From the NCBI GenBank assembly GCA_900320085.1, contig ONRC01000004.1:1-64000 (forward strand): 64,000 nucleotides of DNA, given 5' to 3'. The notes below the pieces were generated by a model that saw nothing but the letters and a program-made list of their open reading frames with translations, did not search any database and had not been told where the DNA came from. Positions 42,584 to 51,018 of the stretch are shown piece by piece. This DNA is from an uncultured Eubacteriales bacterium. Lineage in GTDB: Bacteria; Bacillota; Clostridia; Christensenellales; Aristaeellaceae. Positions within the stretch are counted from its first letter, which is position 1, and every line of letters starts with the position of its first letter. The position numbers and the translations under genes are program-made.

Positions 42584-42826
42584 ATGAGCCAGGACATTAC
42601 CAAGTATGTTGACCAGGTGGTCAAGAAGCTGACGGGCAACAGCGGCCTGATTGAACAGTTCAAGAAAAACCCCATCAAAATCGTGACGGACATCCTGGGT
42701 ATCAAGCTGGACGACCAGCTGATCCAGGCGGTCATCAAGGCCGTGCAGGGCAAGCTGAACATCGAGGATGTAGCCAAGAACGCGGGTGGCATCCTGGCCA
42801 AGCTCAAATCCCTGTTTGGGAAATAA
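42584..42826 (+). CDS. Small conserved helical protein
   Basis: 80 residues from ATG at 42584 (GAGGTGAG upstream). Amphipathic helices: TKYVDQVVKKL, GLIEQFKKNPIKIVTDILGIKLDDQLIQAVIKAVQGKLN, ending AGGILAKLKSLFGK. Small cytosolic proteins of this style recur in Clostridia; function unknown. Probably co-transcribed with the polymerase-like gene; a strong terminator follows. Confidence 0.7.
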   Translation: MSQDITKYVDQVVKKLTGNSGLIEQFKKNPIKIVTDILGIKLDDQLIQAVIKAVQGKLNIEDVAKNAGGILAKLKSLFGK

Positions 42827-42834
42827 TTCGCAGC

Positions 42835-42868
42835 AAAAGAGCCGCCGGCAGGCGGCTCTTTTGTTTAT
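42835..42868 (+). terminator. Terminator after the small helical protein
   Basis: AAAAGAGCCGCC (42835-42846) pairs with GGCGGCTCTTTT (42851-42862) around GGCA, then GTTTATT. Confidence 0.85.
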
Positions 42869-42894
42869 TCCCTGTATGAAACGCCGGAAGGCTC

Positions 42895-42923
42895 TTGCGA
42901 AAGCACGTGATAAATGATATGAT
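42895..42923 (+). promoter_or_regulatory. Promoter of the YczE-like gene
   Basis: TTGCGA (42895-42900), 17 nt, TATGAT (42918-42923). Confidence 0.6.
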
Positions 42924-42973
42924 ACCGGCGGACTGAGCGGTCCAATGAAGCTGCTTTGGGGAGAATGAACGGC

Positions 42974-43675
42974 ATGAGAAGCAATCTGCGGGAAAACCGC
43001 ACGGCCGGGGCGATATTGATCAATATGCTGCTGGCGGCGGTCAGCCTGTTTGTAAACGGTTTCGGCGTATACCTGACCATCCAGGCGAACATCGGCGCGG
43101 GGCCGTGGGACGTGCTGAACCTGGGATTATCCAAAACGCTTGGTATTCTCTATGGCACGGCGTCCATTGCCGTATCCTGTACCATCCTGGGGATTGATGT
43201 TTTACTGAAAGAACCCATTGGGATCGCCATGTTTATTGACGCCGTTGTAGTGGGCAAATCCGTGGACTTTTTTAATCACATTCAAGCTGTGCCGCCTGCT
43301 TCGTCTTTGCTGACCGGGGTTCCGCTCATGCTGGTTGGCCTGACGATCATGGCGTATACGCAGTTCACGTATATGATCGCTTCCCTTGGCTGCGGGCCGC
43401 GGGATACGCTGCTGGTGGGCTTAGCGAAGCGGGTGAGGAAGGTTCCCATCGGTGCGGTGAGCATCGCACTGCTGAGCCTTGCCACGCTGATCGGTTGGCT
43501 GCTGGGCGGGCCGGTGGGTGTCGGCACGCTGATCTGCGCGTTCTGCACCGGGCCTATCATGCAGATGGCATTCCGCAGCGTTCGGTTTGACGCGACGGGA
43601 ATCAAACATCAGCGCTTAACGGATTCCGCCCGCGTGTTTTTTTCGGGTCAAAAGCCGATCAAACGCGGGGCTTGA
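42974..43675 (+). CDS. YczE/YyaS/YitT-type membrane protein
   Basis: 233 residues from ATG at 42974 (GGGGAG ends 10 nt upstream; ATG 42965 and TTG 42956 are alternatives too close to it). Five hydrophobic helices; GFGVYLTIQANIGAGPWDVLNLGLS and LGCGPRDTLLVGLAKR are the twin motifs of YczE-like proteins, which look like internal repeats. Function unknown. A terminator follows, so it is monocistronic. Confidence 0.85.
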   Translation: MRSNLRENRTAGAILINMLLAAVSLFVNGFGVYLTIQANIGAGPWDVLNLGLSKTLGILYGTASIAVSCTILGIDVLLKEPIGIAMFIDAVVVGKSVDFFNHIQAVPPASSLLTGVPLMLVGLTIMAYTQFTYMIASLGCGPRDTLLVGLAKRVRKVPIGAVSIALLSLATLIGWLLGGPVGVGTLICAFCTGPIMQMAFRSVRFDATGIKHQRLTDSARVFFSGQKPIKRGA

Positions 43676-43691
43676 ATCTGCTCTTTCCCTG

Positions 43692-43718
43692 AACCATGCG
43701 TCAGCATGGTTTTTGTTT
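43692..43718 (+). terminator. Terminator after the YczE-like gene
   Basis: AACCATGC (43692-43699) pairs with GCATGGTT (43704-43711), followed by TTTGTTTT. Confidence 0.8.
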
Positions 43719-43818
43719 TGCGTGAGCGTATGGACAACGGCCGCTTTTCTGTGGTATGATGGGAACATCGGAAAGGAAAATGTATACGGTCAGGCGTTGC
43801 CATAAGGGGGAAATGATC

Positions 43819-44424
43819 ATGCTGACAGAAAAACTGACTTGGACACGGGAACCGGAAGCGTATTCCATCACGGATGAGAAAATCAAAATGACGACCATGC
43901 CGCATACAGACCTGTGGCAGCGCACTTACTATCACTTCCGCAACGACAACGCGCCGGTGCTGCAAATGGAGACGGAAGAAAAGTATTTTTCTTTCATCGT
44001 CAAAACGGACTTTTCCGAAAGCCACCACCGCTTCGACCAGTGCGGTATCGTGATGTATCTGGATGCTGACAACTGGCTGAAGGGTTCGGTGGAGTATGAA
44101 AACGAAACCTTCCAGCATCTGGGTTCCGTGGTGACGAACCATGGCTATTCAGACTGGGCGACCACGGCGATTCCGGCCAACGTGAAAACCATGTGGTATC
44201 GGTTCAGCCGCCGGGAGGACGATTACTGCATCGAATGTTCCTCCGATGGCGAACAGTTCACTCAGATGCGCGTGTGCCATATGTGGGAAGGCGCGGGAAA
44301 AATCCGGTTCGGCGTGTACGCCTGCAGCCCGGAGGATTCCAGCTTTACGGCGGTGTTTACCGATATGAAAATGACCGAATGCGCCTGGAAAGCCCACGAT
44401 GGCCAGCAGCCGGATGAAGCGTGA
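43819..44424 (+). CDS. DUF1349 (concanavalin-like) protein
   Basis: 201 residues from ATG at 43819 (GGGGG 8 nt upstream; ATG at 43813 also possible). DUF1349 fold: LTWTREPEAYSITDEKIKMTT, DLWQRTYYHFRNDNAPVL, FDQCGIVMYLDADNWLKGSVEYEN, KIRFGVYACSPEDSSFTAVFTD. Family members share the beta-sandwich of the beta-xylosidase C-terminal domain and often occur alone in sugar loci. There is no export signal. It starts the carbohydrate uptake cluster 12 bp before the YtfQ-like lipoprotein, so it may act on or bind the same sugar. Confidence 0.85.
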   Translation: MLTEKLTWTREPEAYSITDEKIKMTTMPHTDLWQRTYYHFRNDNAPVLQMETEEKYFSFIVKTDFSESHHRFDQCGIVMYLDADNWLKGSVEYENETFQHLGSVVTNHGYSDWATTAIPANVKTMWYRFSRREDDYCIECSSDGEQFTQMRVCHMWEGAGKIRFGVYACSPEDSSFTAVFTDMKMTECAWKAHDGQQPDEA

Positions 44425-44436
44425 CGGAGGCTTGGA

Positions 44437-45408
44437 ATGAAAGTAAAACTGTGCGTTTTGGCTGCGCTGCTCCTGTGCTGCGCTTTCCTGTGCGCCTGCC
44501 AGCCGCAGCAGCAGGCGGCAGAACCGGCGCTGGTGCTGGGGTTCAGCCAGCTGGGCAGCGAAAGCTCCTTCCGCATCGGCAACACGAAGGACATTGAGGA
44601 AAAGGCCAAGGCCTACGGCGTCAGCCTGATGATGGACAACGCCAACCAGAAGCAGGAGAACCAGATCAACGCCATCCGGCGGTTCATCGCCTACCGGGTG
44701 GACGTGATCGCCTTTTCCCCCATCGTGGAGGAGGGCTGGGACAACGTGCTGACAGAGGCGAAGCAGGCGGGCATCCCCGTCATCCTGGTGGACCGTACCA
44801 TCAAGACGGCTGACGACAGCTTGTACATCAGCCAGATCGGCGCGGACTTTTACCGGGAAGGCGTGATGGCGGCGGAGTACCTGAAAAAGAAAGCGGATGA
44901 ACTGGGGAAAGATAAGCTGCGCATTGTGGAAATCACCGGCACGGAAAACTCCACCCCCATGAAGCAGCGGCATGAGGGCTTTTGGGACACCGTGGCGGAG
45001 GACAGCAGGATGGAGCTGCTGGAAAGCGTGAACGGCGATTTTTTACGCAGCCGCGGCGCGGAGTGCATCCGTTATCTGCTGGAAAAATACGGCGACCAGA
45101 TCGACGTGATTTTCAGCCACAACGATGAAATGACCCTGGGGGCCTTGCCGGAGATCGAACAGGCGGGCTACACGCCGGGGAAGGACATGATCCTCATTTC
45201 CATCGACGGCGGGCAGGAAGCGATTGATCTGTTAAAGGAAGGAAAAATCAACTGCATCGTGGAGTGCACCCCCATGCTGGGCTCGCTGCTGATGGAAACG
45301 GCCCAGGCGGTGAAGGAAGGAAAGAGCGTGGACCGGGTGATTCATCCGGTGGAGCGGGCGTTCAGCAGCGACGAGGATTTGTCCGCCCTGCCGCCGAGGG
45401 GGTACTGA
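44437..45408 (+). CDS. YtfQ-like sugar-binding lipoprotein, sensor candidate
   Basis: 323 residues; lipobox LCAC, Cys21. Type-1 periplasmic-binding fold closest to E. coli YtfQ (galactofuranose): LVLGFSQLGSESSFRIGNTKDI, NQKQENQINAIRRFIAYRVDVIAFSPIVEEGWD, VILVDRTI, HNDEMTLGA and SIDGGQEA. It sits 12 bp after the DUF1349 gene and 1 nt before a histidine kinase gene, while a second, non-lipidated binding protein accompanies the transporter. Inference: this one senses the sugar and informs the kinase. GGAGG lies 7 nt before the ATG. Confidence 0.85.
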   Translation: MKVKLCVLAALLLCCAFLCACQPQQQAAEPALVLGFSQLGSESSFRIGNTKDIEEKAKAYGVSLMMDNANQKQENQINAIRRFIAYRVDVIAFSPIVEEGWDNVLTEAKQAGIPVILVDRTIKTADDSLYISQIGADFYREGVMAAEYLKKKADELGKDKLRIVEITGTENSTPMKQRHEGFWDTVAEDSRMELLESVNGDFLRSRGAECIRYLLEKYGDQIDVIFSHNDEMTLGALPEIEQAGYTPGKDMILISIDGGQEAIDLLKEGKINCIVECTPMLGSLLMETAQAVKEGKSVDRVIHPVERAFSSDEDLSALPPRGY

Positions 45409-45409
45409 C

Positions 45410-46876
45410 ATGGCCCGGCGCAAATGGAACCAGAGCATCGGCAGCCGCATCAAAAGCATGAGCTGGCGCATCGTGCTTTTATTGATCGTGCCGGTGGCGG
45501 TCAGCCTGACCATGATGCTGGTGTTCTCCGTGCGCTATTCCCTGTCCATGGAGCGGATGGGGGATGTCGCCGCCCTGAAGCCCATGATTTCAGAGGAGAT
45601 CCCCGGCGCGGTCTGGCGCGTGGTCAGCGGCCGGGAGACCATGGCAGAAAGCCAGACCTATCCGCTGATCGACCGGGTCAACAGCACCATGGAGCAGATT
45701 TCCCGCACCACGGGGGAGGGCGACCGGCTGGAGCTGGTGATCGCCCGGCGCACCATGGACACCCTGGTGCAGTACGTCAACCAGATCCGGGACAACCTGC
45801 TGATCGGCGAAAAGGTGACGGCCAACGAAGCGATCCTGACCGAAGTGCGCGGCGTGGCGGCACTGGTGGTGAGCATGCTGAACGATTACATCACCGCCGA
45901 AATCAATTCCGCCGCCGCCATGAGCGCGTACCTGAACAAGGTGGTGCTGTGGACGGCGGTGGCCGAAGTGGGGCTGGTGCTGCTGATCCTGCTGCTGGCC
46001 AACAAAACGGCCAAGTCTACTGTGACCTTTGTAAGGGAGCCCATCGAAAAGCTGGAAAGCGTCACCGCCCGGCTGGCGGAAGGCGACATGAGCGCGCGGC
46101 TGCCCACCACCAGCGTGGAAGAGCTGTGGAATCTGACGGGCCAGGTGAACATCATGGCGGACAACCTGGACACCATGATGCAGCAGCGCATCCGGGACGA
46201 GCGCAATCTGAAAAAGGCCGAGCTGCGCACCCTGCAGGCCCAGATCAACCCGCATTTTCTCTACAACACCCTGGACGCCATCGTGTGGAAGGCGGAGGCG
46301 GGGGAGCAGCAGGAGGTCATCCAGCTGACCCGCGCCCTCAGCGACTTTTTCCGCATCAGTCTGTCCTCCGGCGCGGACTGGATTCCCATCAGCCAGGAGA
46401 GAAAGCACATTGCCGGGTATCTGAGCATTCAGAAAACCCGGTACCGGGATATCCTGGATTATGAGATCGACATTCCCGACGAGATGAGCGATTATTATAT
46501 TTTGAAGCTGCTGCTCCAGCCGCTGGTGGAAAACGCCCTCTACCACGGCATCAAGTATAAGCGGGGCGGCGGAACGATCCGGGTGTCCGGACGGATGGAG
46601 GACGGCAGGCTGATCTTCACCGTCAGCGATACGGGCAAGGGCATGGACGCGGAAACGCTTTCCGCCCTGCGGGCGCGCATGGCAGAAAAGCAGGTGGCCC
46701 AGACGCCTGGGGTGCGGGGCTTCGGCATGGTGAATGTGAACCTGCGCATCCGCCTGTATTACAACCAGCCGGAGGGCCTGCGCATCGAAAGCGGCGCGGA
46801 CGGCACGCGGGTTTCCTTCTGCGTACCCTGCCGCACGAGGGAGGAAATCGAAAATGACCAAAGTCTTTCTGGCTGA
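45410..46876 (+). CDS. YesM-type sensor histidine kinase
   Basis: 488 residues. First helix about 20-40, a 130-residue outside domain, second helix about 175-200, HAMP (about 200-255), the His-kinase domain LRTLQAQINPHFLYNTLDAIVWKAEAG with phospho-acceptor His282, and a C-terminal ATPase (NALYHGIKYKRGGG, DTGKGMD, GFGMVNVNLRIRLYY). LytS/YesM-family sensors control sugar uptake genes. It is translationally coupled to the lipoprotein upstream, and the response regulator starts inside its 3' end. Confidence 0.92.
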   Translation: MARRKWNQSIGSRIKSMSWRIVLLLIVPVAVSLTMMLVFSVRYSLSMERMGDVAALKPMISEEIPGAVWRVVSGRETMAESQTYPLIDRVNSTMEQISRTTGEGDRLELVIARRTMDTLVQYVNQIRDNLLIGEKVTANEAILTEVRGVAALVVSMLNDYITAEINSAAAMSAYLNKVVLWTAVAEVGLVLLILLLANKTAKSTVTFVREPIEKLESVTARLAEGDMSARLPTTSVEELWNLTGQVNIMADNLDTMMQQRIRDERNLKKAELRTLQAQINPHFLYNTLDAIVWKAEAGEQQEVIQLTRALSDFFRISLSSGADWIPISQERKHIAGYLSIQKTRYRDILDYEIDIPDEMSDYYILKLLLQPLVENALYHGIKYKRGGGTIRVSGRMEDGRLIFTVSDTGKGMDAETLSALRARMAEKQVAQTPGVRGFGMVNVNLRIRLYYNQPEGLRIESGADGTRVSFCVPCRTREEIENDQSLSG

Positions 46877-48110
46877 CGACGAAATCGTGATCCGGGAGGG
46901 CATCCGCACGTCCTTTCCCTGGAGTGAAACGGACTATCAGCTGGTGGGCGAAGCGCCGGATGGGGAAATCGCTCTGTCCATGATCCGCGATACCAAGCCG
47001 GATATTCTGATCACCGATATCCGCATGCCCTTCATGGATGGGCTGGAACTGTGCCGTATCGTCCGGCGGCAGATGCCCTGGATCGGGATCATCATCCTGA
47101 GCGGCTACGACGAATTTGAATACGCCCGGCAGGCGATTCAGCTTGGCGTGAAGGAATACATGCTCAAGCCCATCACCGCCCAGGAACTGCGGCAGGTGCT
47201 GGACCGGGTGAGCGCTCAGATCAAGGCTGAGCAGGAGGACCGGGGCCGGGGCGGGTTCCGGCAAAGCGGAGACAGCGCCAATCTGTTCGTGAAGGAAAAG
47301 CTGCTGGCGACCCTGTATTCCGAGGACACCACGGCCTCCGACGCCCTGAACGTGGTGAGCCAATTGCGTTCCATGGGCGTGTCGCTGACGGCGAACCGCT
47401 ATGTGGTGGTGGACGCTGCCTTCGAGCCCGCCGCCATCGGCATGGACGTGCTGCGGGAGCTGACGGAGAGCAGCGGCGGCATTGCCCACGTGACCGGCAG
47501 CCGCACAGGGGGCCGCGTGCTGATGCTGGGGGACAGCGACGCCGACGCGGAGGAGCGGGCCTACGCCTTCGCCGATTCCGCGGTGACGGAGCTGGAAAGA
47601 AGCGGCTGCAAAAACATCCGGGTCAGCATCGGGGAAACGGTGTCCTCCCCTGAGCAGATCATCACCAGCATGAAAAGCGCCGCTCACATCCGCCATGTGC
47701 TGGGGGACGCGGCCCGGGAAAAACCCCTGATCGTGGGTGTGCGGGACTTCGGCGAATCCGGCGACGGCGGAAACGCCCACACCGTGGCTGCCCGGGCCAG
47801 GCTGTATCTGGCCGAGCATTTTACCGATTCCAACCTGATGCTGGGGGACGCGGCCCGGGCCGTGGGCATGAGCGAGAGCCGCTTTTCCACCGTGTTCGCT
47901 CAGGAAACCGGCAAGACCTTCACCGAATACCTGACCCATCTGCGCCTGACCCGCGCCAGGGAGCTGCTCTCGGGCACGGACAAAAAAAGCGCCCAGATCG
48001 CCCTGGAGGTGGGCTACAACGACGCCCACTATTTCAGCTATCTGTTCAAGAAAAATCTGGGCCTGACCCCCGGCGAATACCGGGCGCAGAATCAAATTGA
48101 AATCAAATAA
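46854..48110 (+). CDS. YesN-type AraC response regulator
   Basis: 418 residues, starting 23 bp before the kinase stop. Receiver domain with phospho-acceptor Asp55 (LITDIRMPFMDGLEL), Thr/Ser and Lys118-region LKPI. A central, unassigned domain (about 140-300) is followed by a C-terminal AraC DNA-binding domain with two helix-turn-helices (DAARAVGMSESRFSTVFAQETGKTFTEYLTHLRLTRARELLSG ... ALEVGYNDAHYFSYLFKKNLG). It is expected to activate the downstream binding-protein and transporter genes. An AT-rich hairpin terminator follows. Confidence 0.92.
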   Translation: MTKVFLADDEIVIREGIRTSFPWSETDYQLVGEAPDGEIALSMIRDTKPDILITDIRMPFMDGLELCRIVRRQMPWIGIIILSGYDEFEYARQAIQLGVKEYMLKPITAQELRQVLDRVSAQIKAEQEDRGRGGFRQSGDSANLFVKEKLLATLYSEDTTASDALNVVSQLRSMGVSLTANRYVVVDAAFEPAAIGMDVLRELTESSGGIAHVTGSRTGGRVLMLGDSDADAEERAYAFADSAVTELERSGCKNIRVSIGETVSSPEQIITSMKSAAHIRHVLGDAAREKPLIVGVRDFGESGDGGNAHTVAARARLYLAEHFTDSNLMLGDAARAVGMSESRFSTVFAQETGKTFTEYLTHLRLTRARELLSGTDKKSAQIALEVGYNDAHYFSYLFKKNLGLTPGEYRAQNQIEIK

Positions 48111-48160
48111 AAAGATTTTGAACAAAACATGGCCGAATCGGAAAAAATAAAATCATTTTC

Positions 48161-48213
48161 CACCAATTGAGAAGAATTTTGCATTTCTTTTTTGTCTCAA
48201 TTGGTGTATTTTT
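48161..48213 (+). terminator. AT-rich terminator between regulator and transport genes
   Basis: CACCAATTGAGA (48161-48172) pairs perfectly with TCTCAATTGGTG (48195-48206), followed by TATTTTTAT. The 22-nt loop is long, so it may also serve as an operator for the next gene. Confidence 0.6.
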
Positions 48214-48263
48214 ATCCCAACAAGAGATCCGGACGATCTCAAATATCGAAGGAGGCACATTCC

Positions 48264-49241
48264 ATGAAGAAATTGTTCGCTCTGGTTCTGGCGCTGGTTC
48301 TGTGCGCCGGGCTCATGTCCTTTGCCCATGCCGATGAGCTGATCAAGGTCGGCATCATCAACCTGGACCCCGCCGAATCCGGCTATCGTGAAGCCAACGT
48401 GAACGATCTGTATTCCGTGTTCACCGCCGAAAATGGCTACGACGCCAAGTTCGTCACCGCTCCCACCGCCGATAAGCAGCTGGAAGCCGCCAACACCTTC
48501 ATCACCGAAGGAGTGGATTACATCCTGGTGTCCGCCGCCGAAACCACCGGCTGGGACGAAACCCTGGCCGCCGCCAAGGAAGCGGGCATCGGCGTGTTCC
48601 TGTTCGACCGTATGATCGAATGCGACCCCGAGCTGTACACCGCCGCTGTCGTGTCCGACATGCGCAATGAAGGCGTGACTGCCGTGGCCTGGCTGGAAAG
48701 CCTGGGTCTGGAAGAATACAACGTGCTGCACATTCAGGGCCAGCTGGGTTCCGCCGCGCAGATCGGCCGCTCCGAGCCCCTGCAGGAAAAGTGCGCCGCT
48801 GACGAAAAGTGGACCATGGTGCGCGAAGGCACCGGCGGCGACAGCTGGGACCCCAACGAAGCCCGCAAGATCGCCGAAGCCGCTATCAACGCCGGTGAAA
48901 AGTTCAACATCGTCTATGCTGAAAACGATGGCATGGCCCAGGGCGTTGTGGCTGCTCTGGACGCCAACGGCATCACCCACGGCGTCAATGGCGACGTCAT
49001 CGTGATGGGCTTTGACTGCAACAAGTGGGCCCTGCGCGAACTGCTGGCCGGCAACTGGAACTACGATGGCCAGTGCTCTCCCTTCCAGGCCAAGCTGATC
49101 GACCAGATGATCAAGACCCTGCAGGCCGGCGGCGAAATCGAAGGCCTGAATGAGCTCAAGCAGATCATCAACGAAGAAAAGGGCTTTGACGCCCGCACCA
49201 TCACCGAAGAAGACATCGCCACCTACGGCCTCGGTGAATAA
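48264..49241 (+). CDS. Sugar ABC importer, secreted solute-binding protein
   Basis: 325 residues from ATG at 48264 (AAGGAGG 7 nt upstream). The Sec signal ends FAHA-DE and has no lipobox, unlike the sensor lipoprotein. Ribose/galactose-type binding fold: LIKVGIINLDPAESGYREANVNDL, EGVDYILVSAAETTGWDETLAAAKEAGIGVFLFDR and NIVYAENDGMAQGVVAALDANG. It feeds the permeases at 51015-53181. Strong codon bias (almost only GC-ending codons) suggests high expression, consistent with the hairpin just after the stop, which can set binding protein above transporter levels. Confidence 0.92.
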   Translation: MKKLFALVLALVLCAGLMSFAHADELIKVGIINLDPAESGYREANVNDLYSVFTAENGYDAKFVTAPTADKQLEAANTFITEGVDYILVSAAETTGWDETLAAAKEAGIGVFLFDRMIECDPELYTAAVVSDMRNEGVTAVAWLESLGLEEYNVLHIQGQLGSAAQIGRSEPLQEKCAADEKWTMVREGTGGDSWDPNEARKIAEAAINAGEKFNIVYAENDGMAQGVVAALDANGITHGVNGDVIVMGFDCNKWALRELLAGNWNYDGQCSPFQAKLIDQMIKTLQAGGEIEGLNELKQIINEEKGFDARTITEEDIATYGLGE

Positions 49242-49261
49242 TTGAACGCATAGGACCCCCG

Positions 49262-49305
49262 GCGCGGTATGAACGAAACAGCGTGCGTTCATACCGCGCT
49301 TCTTT
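49262..49305 (+). terminator. Intercistronic hairpin after the binding-protein gene
   Basis: GCGCGGTATGAACG (49262-49275) pairs perfectly with 49286-49299, then TTCTTTC. Partial terminators here are typical between a binding-protein gene and its ABC genes. Confidence 0.75.
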
Positions 49306-49344
49306 CAAATGAATGATCGATTTGGTTAGCAGGCATTGAAAAAA

Positions 49345-49456
49345 GTGTACAGAGTTCAGAGTACAGAGTACAGTTAAGTTTGTGTTTTCCATGTGCTGTC
49401 AGGCATCATGGGTCATCTATATAAATCTGAACTCTGAACTCTGTTCTCTGTACTCT
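49345..49456. repeat. Low-complexity-arm hairpin element B
   Basis: Left arm 49345-49373 is built of GTACAGAGTTCAGAGTACAG-type units; right arm 49427-49456 of their complement. Perfect core: ACAGAGTTCAGAGT (49349-49362) with 49431-49444. A short degenerate CCCTAAT repeat (49468-49491) follows. It lies inside the operon, between the binding-protein and ATPase genes. Confidence 0.75.
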
Positions 49457-49509
49457 CAGCAAATAACCTAATCCCTATTCCCTAATCCCTAACAAAGGAG
49501 CGTACCCAG

Positions 49510-51018
49510 ATGCAAGACGACGCGGTTTTGACCATGCGCGGAATCTGCAAGCAGTTTCCGGGCACGAAGGCGCTGAATAACGTGGATTTCACCCTGCGCA
49601 GGGGCGAGATTCACGCCCTGATGGGCGAAAACGGCGCGGGCAAATCCACCCTGATCAAGGTGCTCACCGGCGTGCATGAAAAGGACGGCGGCAGCATCCA
49701 TGTGGACGGGATCGAGGGGGAGGCCCACATCCATTCCCCTCAGGACGCGCAGAACGCGGGCATCAGCACCGTGTACCAGGAAATCACTCTGTGTCCCAAC
49801 CTGACGGTGGCGGAAAATATGTTCATCGGCAGGACGGAGGGGCAAATCGTCCATTGGAAGGATTACGAAAAAAAGGCCGCGGCGATTCTGAATAACCTGG
49901 GCATTCCGGCCCGCCCGAAGCAGGAGCTGTCCTCCTGCTCCCTGGCCGTGCAGCAGATGGTGGCCATCGCCCGGGCGGTGGACATGAACTGCAAGGTGCT
50001 GATCCTGGACGAGCCCACCTCCTCCCTGGATGAAAAGGAAGTGGAAATGCTGTTCGGCCTGATGCGCGACCTCAAAAAGCGCGGCGTCGGCATCATCTTC
50101 GTCACCCACTTCCTGGAGCAGGTGTACGCCGTCAGCGACCGAATCACCGTGCTTCGCAACGGCGAGTTGGTGGGCGAATACCCGGTGCAGGAGCTGCCCC
50201 AGGTGGAATTGGTCGCCAAGATGATGGGCAAGGATTTAAACGACATGGCGGAGCTGGAGCAGTTCGGCCAGAAGAGCGCGCCGGGTGACGAGGTGGTCTA
50301 TGAGGCCGAGCGCCTGTCCAGTTCAGATAGCCGGCCCTTCAATTTCCGCATCCGCAAGGGCGAGGTCAACGGCTTTACCGGCCTCCTGGGCTCCGGCCGC
50401 AGCGAAAGCGTCCGCGCCATTTTTGGGGCCGACCGGGTGACGGGCGGCAAGGTGAAGATGCACGGCAAAGAGGTCAAAATCACCAAGCCCCATGACGCCA
50501 TGAAAAACGGCATCGGCTATCTGCCCGAGGACCGCAAGCGGGACGGCATCATCGCCGACCTGAGCGTGCGGGACAATATCATCTTAGCGAAGCAGGTGAT
50601 GAAGGGATTCTTCAAGCCCATGCGCCGCGGCGAAATGGAGCAGTTCGCCGATGAATACATCAAGGCCCTCAGCATCAAAACCGCCAGCCAGGATACGCCC
50701 GTGGGCAGCCTGTCCGGCGGCAACCAGCAGAAGGTCATCCTGGCCCGCTGGCTGCTGACCCACCCGGATTACCTGATTCTGGACGAGCCCACCCGCGGCA
50801 TTGACGTGGGCACCAAGCTGGAAATTCAAAAGCTGGTGCTCAAGCTGGCGGAGGAAAACATGAGCGTCACCTTCATTTCCTCCGAGATCGAGGAAATGCT
50901 GCGCACCTGCTCCCGCCTGATCGTGATGCGCGACCGCAACATCGTGGGCGAGCTGACGGGGGACGAACTGACCCAGGCGCATGTGATGAAAACCATCGCG
51001 GGAGGTGAGCGGCAATGA
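49510..51018 (+). CDS. Sugar ABC importer, double ATPase (MglA/YtfR type)
   Basis: 502 residues, two nucleotide-binding domains. Domain 1: Walker A GENGAGKST, Walker B LILDEPTSSLD (the signature is degenerate, ELSSCSLAVQQ). Domain 2: GLLGSGRSE in place of the usual Walker A, signature LSGGNQQK, LILDEPTRGIDVG. This is the normal MglA/RbsA layout, in which the second site is degenerate. AAAGGAG precedes the ATG, and the end overlaps the first permease gene by 4 bp. Confidence 0.95.
   Translation: MQDDAVLTMRGICKQFPGTKALNNVDFTLRRGEIHALMGENGAGKSTLIKVLTGVHEKDGGSIHVDGIEGEAHIHSPQDAQNAGISTVYQEITLCPNLTVAENMFIGRTEGQIVHWKDYEKKAAAILNNLGIPARPKQELSSCSLAVQQMVAIARAVDMNCKVLILDEPTSSLDEKEVEMLFGLMRDLKKRGVGIIFVTHFLEQVYAVSDRITVLRNGELVGEYPVQELPQVELVAKMMGKDLNDMAELEQFGQKSAPGDEVVYEAERLSSSDSRPFNFRIRKGEVNGFTGLLGSGRSESVRAIFGADRVTGGKVKMHGKEVKITKPHDAMKNGIGYLPEDRKRDGIIADLSVRDNIILAKQVMKGFFKPMRRGEMEQFADEYIKALSIKTASQDTPVGSLSGGNQQKVILARWLLTHPDYLILDEPTRGIDVGTKLEIQKLVLKLAEENMSVTFISSEIEEMLRTCSRLIVMRDRNIVGELTGDELTQAHVMKTIAGGERQ

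Noticed and set aside
49262..49305. End of the sugar operon after the binding-protein gene
   Set aside because: The hairpin has a poor T run, and ATPase and permease genes follow in the same direction as in known sugar operons; partial termination is more likely than an operon end.
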